A DNA stretch of 64,000 nucleotides, taken from positions 124,001 to 188,000 of the forward strand of contig JAGFNQ010007672.1 of NCBI GenBank assembly GCA_024364735.1. The letters are read 5' to 3'. Source of the stretch: Boesenbergia rotunda. Lineage: Eukaryota; Streptophyta; Magnoliopsida; Zingiberales; Zingiberaceae. The notes below the pieces were generated by a model. It did not search any database. It worked only from the letters and a program-made list of their open reading frames with translations, and was not told where the DNA came from. Each line of letters starts with the position of its first letter. Position 1 is the stretch's first letter. Both the position numbers and the translations under genes were made by a program. This document shows positions 46,401 through 57,458 of this stretch, in pieces.

Positions 46401-49400
46401 CAGTCAATCAGTCAAATTGTCATCCATGACTCACCCACCAACCCTTATTTGCGTATTTAGTCTTCATCTTTTGGACGGTGGGATGGGATTGGGTCAATGT
46501 CCGTTACCTAATTAAACTGAAACGGGCGACAGAGCATTTATGGCCAGACACTGACTGACTACCTGTTTTCTCTCTTTATATACAGATACATCAATACTGA
46601 GATTTTATGAAAGGAAAACAATTTGATTGAATCAATTAGATTAGTAAATCTCATGGCCAAACTCTTGGCGGATTAGATTTCAGAAACATTGATTTGGTAA
46701 TTTTGGCAATACTCAATTATATGAGTTGAGGTGGATTGACGATGAGATTCCAGTCCAATATACTGATGAAAGGTCTGATTAGTTGATTTGGCATGATCAG
46801 AGATGAGACATGGCTTAAATCGGCAAGCCTAGATGAGCCTCCACAGAACAGGTCATCAAAGCAGATAAATATTGTCGGTATAGCTAGCGACTATGAACTT
46901 AACATGACATGCATTTTGCCTGATCCTAAATGCTCATCATTTCAAACTTGGAGTCTTTGCCGATGAGGGATTATGGCCCGATTGTTCCATAACTATATCA
47001 TACTTGGGCACTTGATCCAACATTACATCCAACAATCTATCTCGGCTCTATCTTCCAACCTTGAAAACTTAGCTTACCTGGAAGTATCATTGCAACATAT
47101 ATGTCTCTTTTGACTGGTTTAGCACTTTTAAGTAGTTGTCACAAAGCTCATAAACTTTATGCAAAGTGATCAAACATTTGATTGCACTAAACGCGCATGT
47201 TGCCTAATTGAGCCTGCATTTGAAACGCAGCGGTAGGCAATTGGTTGCACAAGCGTGTACTGCACGGCCAGAGTGAGAGATATCCTTGGTAGTGGAAATG
47301 TTATGTGCAAAATTTGCTTACAACACATCGCACTTGTAATTAAGGTGTTCGGTGCAATGGAATTGATAAGAATTGAAATAAGTAGTATCAAAATATATAT
47401 TACTTATACATGGAATGAAATTCATTTGTATTTATTTCTTTTAGATAAATATATATAGTTGGAAGCCCTCAAGTTCTTATTTTATTTATTTAAGATTGCG
47501 ACAATAACTTTTAAAATCCTTATCAACTATATATCATCTGCTATGCTCAACCTCATTTAAATTCTCACGATTCTTTTATAAATACTTTTTTTAAAAAATG
47601 TTTAGGAAAGTTTGATATCACTATCACAATGATAGTATATTTTTACAATAAATAATTTATTCAGTTACTTAGAGTTGCTTGGTTTGGCATAACTTGTTTG
47701 GCTCTCTAACTAAAATTAAATATTATAAGTAGGCAAGACATATCATTCATATTCATAGATATTTCTATGTAAATAATTTATTTAGCTTGTTCAACTCGCA
47801 ACATTTTTGCTTAGGCAACTTGCTTGATCAATTCATTTAGCTTTTTCTAACTAATCCACTTTGCTTAATTTGTTGAACTTGCTTAGCTTATATTGATATT
47901 AATTTTCCCAACTAATCTACTTAATCAACCCTCTTGACAGTACTCTTTCATCATTATTAGTCAAATTTATCAATCTAGTATATTGCACTTTCGTTTTTAT
48001 ATATAGTGAAATCTGGATGAGCAAATTCTTTGGAAAACATATATTCTTTTTAGCTGGATTACAATTTTGAGTTAGGTTTAACCTTTAAAGATTAGGATTA
48101 TGAACTTTATATCGACTCACAAAGTTGCCTAAGCATGAGTCTTCTTTTGATTTCTTTTACTTTTTTTATTTGAAGTAGATGACCACAATTTAGACACTTT
48201 ATTGGGTTGTCATTAACCAAATTTGGCTATTCTTAATTTGTGTCCCAACATGGATCTCAATAACACTAAGATATTGGCATGGTGAAGTGAGAACACTAGC
48301 TGCCCAACACGCATGAACTGACCACGGCTGACAAGGCTCGGCATCCACCTGTATGCGCAATGTTTAGGTTAGACTAAGGGACAATCCAGTGGAATTATTT
48401 TTTTCCTTTCTCTACTTAGTTGAATTATGGCTTAATTGAAAAATTTCTACTAATTCTTTCATGTCTACTCTTTCCTAAATTATGGCCAATTAACCAATTA
48501 AATCACCCACGCTCTCATGTAAGTGTTTCATGTATAATGTATGATTCAATGTACATTGTGCGATTAATAATGATTAATTAGACCGGGTAAAGTCAAATTT
48601 AAAATAATTGATTTAGCTAGTCCCATAAAAATTTTCTATTGACTGTCAAGCTCAGTGCGTGATTAACTAAAAAAATCATTAATTAAATTAGATAATGTTA
48701 AATTTGGGATGACCGATCCGATTTTATAAAAATTTTCTATTGATTACCAAGATAAATTAAAAAACACTTACAATGGATGATTAGAAATCTAACCTTCTAT
48801 GAGTATACGTCCATTTAGAGAAACACTACACGATTAACTAGCACGTATTAGTGATAGCGTTTTATCAGGAATGTCTCACTCACGTAATTATAGAAATCAT
48901 CAATTAATAGGGGTTGATACATTGGCGACACAGTGCCGACACGTTGGCCGTTGCCTCTGTCTTTCATCAGCTTTTTGTTTTCTGAGAAGAACATGTGGCA
49001 TTAATTTGGGCTGCATGCTCGGAAGATGTTAACTGGCATTAATTAGACTCCATTCGTGCATAAAAGTTTTGGTCGATCTAAACTTGGCACGTAACTTTAT
49101 TCACATGGAGTGTTGCATGCGCTTCCAACAGTGGAAGAGGGTGGTCACCGAGGATGATCAGAGTCCACATCTTGCTTCAATTTCTGATCAGAGGATGTAG
49201 AATTAAAAAGGTAAAAAGAAATTCTTCTTTTAAAACATATCTTTTCACGAGGATTTAACCATTACATCTTTATCACTCATCCATTTTGATGATATTTGGT
49301 CCTTAGTAGCCGTGAACAAATCATGAACAGACGCAATTACTTGTCCATTAGTGTGGGATTTGGTCTCAGCGCATGTTCGACTACAATTAATTAACCCATT

Positions 49401-51480
49401 GCAATGGATAACGAGGTAATTAAACTCCCTTTGACGAGCTATAGGTGAACTGGTGACTGCATTTATGTTACAACGGACACGTCTTAGGTGAAACCTTCAC
49501 GTGCCGTTTACATGCATTTCCAATTTTTTTTTTTTTTACTCACAGCCACAAGAAATCAAAACAAACAAAAAAAAACAACATTCACATGCGATTTTTGCGT
49601 GAAGAGGCCACGGCGGCGACGAAGCAGGCCCCTTCCGCGTAAAATGTGGCTTCAACCAAAGACAATTTTGGGTTTTGACTAAAACAGCCTTCATGCATGC
49701 ATGCAGCCATCTGCAACAGCAACAGCGACAGCGACAGCGACAGCGACAGCTCTATGAACTTTTTTTGTTTTTTTGACCAATCCATTAGTGCCAATAATAT
49801 AGCTCGCAGTTTCACACCTATTTTTTTCTCACAATCACATCTATGATCTATCCCATCCATTTTTCATTTGACGTTTCGGCTACCGGACAAATCGAGGTGA
49901 TTCCCACAAGTTACTATCGGTCTTTCCACGAAGAGCACAAGGCCACGTACTCAACCAACTGCTCTCCCTTTTATGACTGGTCTAGTGGGGACTGCGATCT
50001 GATTAATTGGAGTTTTATTTCGGCTGTTTGCGCTCAACGATGGAAGTTAACCCCCGTCGAATAAGACGGCTCAGAGAATGCCCTCCACTAGGAGCCACTG
50101 TGTATGATTTGGGCTCCTTTTCGGGGTCTTTTCAGCCATATTATTCCACCACTTGTCACGGATATTAATGAATCGGGAGCCCCCAATAATTGAGGACTTC
50201 GAATTTGTGTTAATCATTAGGTCTACACTTCACAATATTCTTCACACACAATAGCAACGTCCACCATGCTTGCATGCAATGAGTAGCTTCCTATGTCCTT
50301 GGAGAATTTCTAATGTATTATTTAACGTTCTCACAATGATCACGCCACTGGTGAGATGGCAACTTGCAAACATCCGGCCGGCCACATCTCCATATGTTTA
50401 CATCAATAATAAGAGAACATCTGGATGGAACATCATTTAGCTAGAAACCCAAACATCATGCTGGAACGGAGTTGATCCAACATTTGGTCAGCTCCAAGTG
50501 GCTAATTAAATGAGAGGTCAGCTAATAACGTCTCGAACCCTTAGGCAGTTGTATTAAAATTAGCTTTAGATTATAGCGATAATGTCGGTTAGCATATATG
50601 GGTAGGTATGCTATGGAACATCAGAGTTTTGTCAAGCCTGGGCATTAACGCATAGTGCAAGAGATCACATCAATTGCAGACATGACAAGCACATTATTGA
50701 TAGTGACGTCACTTAGTCATTAGTGTTAAGGCATATGCATTATGGTAATAATAATGACCGTAGACACCTTCAACCAAAGCAGACGTCCCAGTCATTCGAT
50801 ATTTTATCAAAAGACGCACATAAAAAATCGTAATTATTAAAAAGCATCATGAGATTTGGTTTTTACCAAAGGGTGCACCAAATTTTTTTTTCTTTTTATA
50901 CCCCTCTCGCCAAAAATTTCCTTTCTCAGTTAACTTTCCGAGGTGTCCGAACCACTTGTTCAGAGTTTTCAATTTAAAATAAAAGATTGTGGTTCGAATG
51001 TCTCAGGGATTCTCCTTTTTTCACCCTACATATATATTTTTACCTTGCACAACTCGACTCATCATGAATTATTTACTGTATTTTGCTGCGATTGCAAAAG
51101 AGAGAGTTAAAAGCGGCAGTATGTTGTAGAAGTGACTTCAAAAGTCGACTTAAAAGAATTGTTGATGAAGATAGGTGTTGAAGGAGAAACTTCAAGTAAT
51201 AATTTGTTTGGTAGAAGGAAGAAAAAAGATTTAGTAATGTACATATGATTGACTACTTAAAATTTGTGTATACAGTGAAAAGAAATAGTATAAGAGTTCT
51301 TATAGGATTTATTTCAACTAGACCATATTCTGCTCTGATATGGTAGCAGACCTAGTTTTATACATGATCAACTCTTTCTACTAATTTTTAGTTTGGAGGA
51401 CTCTAATGGTGTCATGCATTACATAAATAGGGTTCTTAGAATTTGTTTAACCTTAGGATAAATTCATGCTTGAAAACCAC
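43411..51480. other. Low-repeat region without recognisable gene
   Basis: About 8 kb with no LTR termini, TE domains or convincing coding frame. Local features: ORF 44789-45148 with one hydrophobic segment (residues about 17-33) and no recognised family; a candidate donor 'gaggtaagc' near 44489 and acceptor 'aaatgcag' near 44555; a GC-richer block 46260-46560 followed by 'tttatatacag' near 46578 that could be an old promoter; a G-box near 49499. None is enough to call a gene. Confidence 0.5.
49713..49750. repeat. Microsatellite, CGACAG/CAACAG hexamer
   Basis: Two CAACAG-type units followed by four CGACAG units. It produces a spurious Leu/Ser repeat ORF on minus. Confidence 0.85.
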
Positions 51481-51500
51481 CTCGAGTCCGATGTCATACC

Positions 51501-51650
51501 ATATCAGGCCCAAGAAGGGCCTGATATCTTACCATATCAGGTCCGAGGAGGGCCTGATATCCTTTGATATCAGACCCTAAGAGGGATGATATCATCTTAT
51601 ATCAGTCCATCATGGGCCTGATATCATACCATATCAGGCCCCATTGATGG
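51501..51650. repeat. Array of ATATCAGGCC hairpins upstream of MULE transposase
   Basis: About five units of roughly 30-40 bp. The first has perfect 11-bp arms ATATCAGGCCC / GGGCCTGATAT (51501-51527); the second is nearly perfect (51534-51560). Later units are degenerate. Confidence 0.85.
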
Positions 51651-51739
51651 ATTGATACTGGATCTGTATCGATGCTTGTTTGCTTTTTGAATTACTAAAA
51701 CACTTGATTATGAATTTGAAAGTTTACCAAATTTAATTG

Positions 51740-53401
51740 TAATTTATTTTTCAGGGATGATAATGTTGTTGACGAAATTCTCTCAGAGATATGGAATACG
51801 CTTGACGATAATGCTATCATGCGGAATATAACATAAATATCCAGTAATAATATTCCATTATCTTCCAAGTATAGTGGTAAAAGAATTATAAGGAATTTGA
51901 CATTTGATCTAAATGAAGAAGCAAGTAATCTAGAAGATGAGTGTCTGAATTCTTCTACAAGACTTTTTGAATACTTTGAGCCAACGTGAAGTGAGTTCTA
52001 AGTTCTACAAGACTTGTTGATGGAAGATCATGAAATTCGAAATGCAGATGAATTATAACCCAGTACAAGTGTACTAGAATTCCAAGCTGATGATATGCAA
52101 ATTGAGCAATATGAATTTCTCCCAGATCAGTACAGTGACTTAGAGGAGGAGTTTTCAATAGCTGATGATCCTTATATTTTGAATTCTCGATTGCTAGCTG
52201 GGCCAATTGGAGAGACAGAGGCAAGAGATAAGCATGATTTTTTTTTTTTGTGGGACAGATTTTTCCATCTAGACAAGAATTCAAGAATGCACTTGTGAAA
52301 CATGCCATGGATAAGCATATGAGATATAACATAGTTGACACCTGAAAAAATATAGTTAAAGCAGTGTGCTTTAACCAACCATATACATGGAGAGTAGTTG
52401 CCCAGGGGGAAGTAGAGTTCACTGTTACAAAATATGTAAAGGAACATCAATGTGGAACTGTTAGGGAAAGTGCTGATCATCATGCATGCTTTTCGTCATT
52501 TGTTGCATTTTTTGTTGAAGAGTAATTTTTTCATAATGAACAATACAAACCAAGTATGATTATATCAGATATTAAAGCTAGGTTTGGAGTGACCATATCA
52601 TATACAAAAGTATATATAGCCAGGGAGAAAGCGTTGAAAAAGATCGTTGGAGATTATGATGAGGCATATAGATATCTTCCACAATATCTGCGTGAGTTAA
52701 GAGCTAGGGATCCTGAAACTTAAGTCGCACTATACAGGAATGGTAACAATGAGTTCCAGCGGTGTTTTTGGGATTTTGGTGCTTGTCGAAGGGTGTTCAG
52801 GTCTTATTTGCGTAAACTTATCGGAATTGATGCAACACATCTAAGAGGGAAGTATCCAGGTGTATTGTTGATTGCTACAACGATCAATGGTAATGACAAT
52901 GTTCTTCCAGTTGCCTTTGGAATAGCTGAAATTGAATGTGGGTCTACATGGGAGTGGTTTTTGGAGCATACAAAGAGGTTCTTTGCTGTCGATGAATAGT
53001 CAATAACCATAGTATCAGATAGACATCATGACATTATATTAGCAGTTAGGAAAGTGTACATAAACGTCCATCATGCTTTTTGTTACCACCACATGTCTTG
53101 TAATATGGTAACGGATACTGGAAGTAGAGCAACTTTAGATTTGTTTTGGGCAGCAACACGAGCAAACACAACATTCCAATATAATCTCATAATGCAGTTA
53201 ATGCTTGAAAAACATCCAGATGCCCATAAGTAGCTTCAGAACATTGACCCTAAAAGGTGGGCTAATGCACACTTTACTGGGAGAAGGTACAGAATGCTAA
53301 CCACTGATTGTGTGGAGAGTTTAAATGCTTTGTTCAAAAATACACGTGAACTTCCCAAAAACAGGTTAAATGATAATACAAGAAGAAAGGTAACTCAATG
53401 G
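51740..53401 (+). pseudogene. MULE (MuDR-type) transposase, broken
   Basis: Plus-strand remains of a MURA-like transposase. The N-terminal acidic region and frame 52095-52298 are followed by the DNA-binding MuDR domain ('FPSRQEFKNALVKHAM', 'HQCGTVRE'). Next comes 'KPSMIISDIKARFGV' and the MULE catalytic domain: 'IDATHLRGKYPGVLLIATT' (first Asp, about 52830), 'GSTWEWFLEH', 'TIVSDRHHDI' (second Asp, about 53020), and 'TTDCVESLNALFKN' (Glu, about 53315). Breaks are a frameshift in a T-run near 52240, stops at 52317-52360 and within 52720-53240, and truncation at 53401 by LTR P. The enzyme would move MULE DNA by cut-and-paste; this copy is not functional. No terminal inverted repeats could be identified. 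Confidence 0.85.
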
Positions 53402-54727
53402 TGTTGAACCGGTGTCGTCGATAGAGGTGAAATCATCTTTCGCGAAAACTTTCGATCGTATACTTACGAATATTGGTTCTAAACAGAGCGTTAGTAGCAC
53501 AACGAAAAATAACATAGAAAAATAAAGACAACACAACTCAGAATGCATATGGGATTTACTTGGTTCCTAACCCGCCAGGGTCAGTACATCTAAGGCCTAA
53601 GTACGGGAACGCTCGTCCACTAGTGGTTTCCTTTCCGGACTTTCTAGAGGCGGAAAAACCCGTCTTACAGTGCAAGAGTTACAAACAAAAAGATAGATAA
53701 ATTGAAATGCAGAATATAAACTCAAACCGAACAAACAGAATTGAAACTCGACCGATCTGGACCTCCGAAGTGCCGTGCACTTCCTCCTGGTCGTAGAGCT
53801 TTGTCGTTAGCGCTTTGTCGTCACTTGGAAAGCTTAGAATGGTTTCGGAAAGTTATGTTTTGAGTTGAGGGGTCGAAGCCCCTTTTATAGCCTTCATTGG
53901 GGCGCCTGTGTTGAAGGGGGCGCCTCACAAGGCTTGGTCAAAGCTTATCTCTGCGCCGAACTCGCCGCAGCCGATAAAACTCTTGACCAGGGCACCCTGG
54001 ACCATTGAGGCGCCTCAAAAGGCTTGGTCAAACCTCATCTTTACGCTCAACTTACAGCAGTCGATAAGGCCTTTGACCAGGGCGCCTGTGTTCATTGAGG
54101 CGCCTCATTGAACACAGGTGCCTCCTTCAATGAGGCGCCTGGCTTCATTAGGGCGCCTCCTTCAATGGGGGGCCTAGCAGCTTGGCTTCCAGCTGTGTTG
54201 TGTGTTGTTTGCCTGATTTATCTTCCATTCTAGGTACCTGCAAGATACATAAATACAAAGCAAACACATATACAACCTTAGCCTTAGTGAATTGGTTCTG
54301 ACTTCGGATTTCTACGAAACCCTAGGTCAAACCGACGCCTAATGTTCCCTTCCGGGGGAACGCGCCTTTCACCTACTCCTTTTAGGAGAAGTTTTGCCAA
54401 CCAGTCCATTCGGTTGGACTTTTACTTTTTTGCCAACTAGTCCATTCGGTTGGACTTTTACTTATCCTTCGATACTCTTGGATCTCGAGACGTCCAAACC
54501 TCAACCCTTCTTTACTTATGTCCTTAGTTATCGCTCAGCTAAGTTGCTTAATCCCTCAGACAACGACTTCGTGCCCAAACCATAGGTCCAGGACTTAGTG
54601 CCTAACTTCACTCATCAGGACTTTTGCCCAATTCGTTGAACCAAGTCTTCGTGCCCAACCCTTGGCCAAGACTTAGTGCTCAATTCCAGGAACCAGGACT
54701 TAGTGTCTAGCTTCACTCACCAGGTCT
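53402..54727 (-). repeat. LTR 'P' (SIRE-type, E family), truncated
   Basis: Starts TGTTGAACCGG at 53402 after AATGG (candidate TSD 53397-53401). It contains a TATAAAAG box on minus (53882-53889) and AGGCGCC palindromes at 53895-54175, including a roughly 95-bp duplicated segment around 'aaggcttggtcaaa'. It resembles LTR E in reverse. It ends without a TG terminus where LTR O begins. Confidence 0.75.
53882..53889 (-). promoter_or_regulatory. TATA box of LTR P
   Basis: TATAAAAG on minus with the AGGCGCC array immediately upstream in the LTR sense, the same layout as LTR E. Confidence 0.5.
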
Positions 54728-55215
54728 TAGTAGTAAGATCGCTTGCGTTGCTAGAGGGGGGGGGGTGAATAACACTTTTTCTCGATTTTCTCTACAAAGA
54801 TGTTAGCGTAATACAAACAAAAATATATGAAAACAAAAGAACAATGCTAACTCAGAGTATTTTTACATGGTATCCACCCGAACGGGTGACTAATCCAAAG
54901 ATCCACGCGGTTGCACACTCTCCACTATGAAACCCTCCTTCAAAGGTGGAGAAACCTTTACAAAGAACGTCTTCTTCCTCTTTACAAGTTGCGATGAAGA
55001 ACGAGAGGAAGATCTGATCAAACGGGGCACGAGCAACACTTCAGTATAGTAAAAAACCGTACCATTCACGTGTGGAAAAGTCCCCTTTTTATAAGAGAAT
55101 AGGACAACTTCGCAAGCTGTCCAGCCCCGCACCAGTCGACTGCCAAAAGGGCAGTCGACTGGTCTAGCTTTAAATGCTAGCCAACAGCTAGTTTTTAGGG
55201 TTGACCAGTCGACTG
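54728..55215 (-). repeat. LTR 'O' (L-type SIRE family), truncated by J
   Basis: The 3' part of an L-type LTR read on minus: a G10 run with 'gggtgaata', 'ggtatccacccgaacgggtgactaatccaaagatcc' equivalents, a TATAAAAAG box (55085-55093), and three CAGTCGACTG palindromes at 55134-55215. Element J inserts at 55215/55216. The left boundary is approximate. Confidence 0.7.
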
Positions 55216-57444
55216 TGTTGGGACCGGGTGCATGTTGACATGCATGCGGGTTCGTAATTTTAAAATTAATTACGTGCAGTGGAAGGTTTAGCATAAATAA
55301 TTTCTCAAATTATTTAACCACACATCTAAGCATGCAATTTTATCTTGTGTAGACATGATCATATATTTAAAATTTTACAGAAATGTAAACTAATTTACGT
55401 ATTACCTCGCGTAACTTGAAGGAAGGGACGAGATCCAACCGTAAGCGTCCCTCGGAAGCTCCGCCTCTATTCGCGTCCACGCCGAGTATCTTCGGGATGA
55501 CTTCGCAAAGTCACAAGTTTCGTGTTCTCGAGAACTACTAGATTCTCCGAGAATGCGACAAGAAAACCAAGAGTGAAGTAATCATATCGGAAAAACTCAC
55601 TACCAAGGTTGGCCGGAATCACAATTCCGGCGAGAAGGAGGAAGATGACTTGCGCCCAATCCCAAGGTGATAATGGCCGGAGAGGAAGATCGTCCCAACG
55701 GAAGAACATTGTCGCCTCGGTGCTTCTCCTTGTGCTCATGGCAAGAAGAAGGGAGAAGAGCCTTGTGGCCGGCCAAGAGAAAGAAGGGAGGAGAGGGAGA
55801 GAGCCCAGACAAGAATACTTCGATTGATTTCCAAGTCTTGCCTTGGGTCCTTTATATAGTGGCCTCTCAACTGCCAAGTCGCTTTTTTCTTATGGAATAA
55901 ATTTTCTATGACTTATTCCATCATGCCAAGTTTTGTCATATTTTAATTCATGATAAAAACCGACCAAGTCTCCTTTTTTCTTATGGAATAAATTTTCTTA
56001 TCATGGTAAATCAATCCATGATTGATTTTATAAAATAAAATAAACCAATCCATGGTTCATTTTAATTTTCATGAAAAATAAACCAAACCTTGGTTTATTA
56101 TATAAAATTTATATCATCCATAATTTTATAAAACAAACCACACTTGGTTTATTTTATAAATTGAACCAAAAACTTGGTTCTCTCCCTTTGTTGTGGTCGG
56201 CCAAGCAAAGAGGATGGAGACCCTCTTTGGCCGGCCCATCCAAGTCACGCCCCAATGAATTAAACTTATTTAATTCATCTATTAAGTCTTCAAAAGACTT
56301 AGACATTTTACGCTTCCGATGCGTCTCTGAAAAATTCAGATTCGACTTATCGTTTGGTTTAACGAAACCTAATTTCTCTTGATTGGAAAATCCAATTTTC
56401 AACTCGTTTTAAATCTCTCGGATTACTCGTAGTGCGTGTGACTAAATAGGCTTTCGATTTATGTTGGTCGTCTATAATTAATCAATTATAGAACGATCAT
56501 GAGTGACACCTAGTAGTATATCATGATCCCCAATTAATCGAAAGATCAACGGTTGACCTCAGAAACAATTCTGAAACCCTTCAGCAGCTATAATGAATCG
56601 TGCCCCATTCCCTTCACCATCTTATACCCACTTGGTTCAGGACATGGTCTATGTGTGTCAGTCCCCACTAGGCTGACTACGTCACACCTAGCCCAAGTAA
56701 CGTTTTCTCGTCCTACGGATTCTAATTACTCTCATGTATATAAGAGATTCATACTCTGAACATGTCATGCTCTGGCCAGAGGCTTCGAGTAACAATCCGA
56801 CGATAGGCCTTGGGTATACATCTCCTCGCAAGGAGTGGTGAATCCTTTGTAGGCTGTTCAAACATCTTCGGGCACTTCGGCTTATACCCAATCATCCTGG
56901 GTCCACACCTCCTTGGAGATGCTTGCTTAAGATGTCAAAGTATAAGACTCCATGACCAAGATGACTTGAACACCGCAAGTCAAAGGAATATCGCACTTAA
57001 GCTGCAGTAAGAACTTCATTGACATATCTATATGTAGACTACCATATGAAGTTTTACAGCCAGTCACTCCAATGAACTAGTTCCCTTAACTAGCATTCAT
57101 GTTTATCTCCGGACATCCCAATGTCACCAGCCAGTGAGAATCAGCTGATTAGAGAATAACCCATGCTAGTCTCAACAGAATTGATAGTGTCCGTATTTAT
57201 CAATTCATCGACTATGGACAATTTCAATACTTCACAATTGCACATGTAGAGATAATCACTAGTTGTGAATTCATCACAAATTCTCTCATGCTGTGAATTG
57301 TATTGCGGACATTCATTAAATGAGTTTAAGATCTCAATCAAATACATAAATATGTATACTCAAATAGTGAATATTCATTTATTAAAATAAATGATTACAA
57401 TCATAAGGCGATTGCCTTAGGACATTTTTCTCATATCACTAACA
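55216..57444 (-). repeat. 3' LTR of Copia element J
   Basis: Starts TGTTGGGACCGGGTGCATG and ends ATCACTAACA; 2,229 bp. The TATA box is TATATAAA on minus at 55851-55858. Over the first 230 bp it differs from the 5' LTR at about ten sites by eye. The 136-residue minus ORF at 55467-55877 is LTR sequence. Confidence 0.93.
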
Positions 57445-57458
57445 AACTCCCACTTGGC
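57445..57458 (-). other. Polypurine tract, element J
   Basis: Minus strand GCCAAGTGGGAGTT immediately before the LTR. Confidence 0.85.

Noticed and set aside
55467..55877. 136-residue minus ORF, with a counterpart at 62793-63137 in the other J LTR
   Set aside because: It lies wholly within LTRs that were identical at insertion, so its presence in both is expected. It matches no family and overlaps the TATA and leader region.
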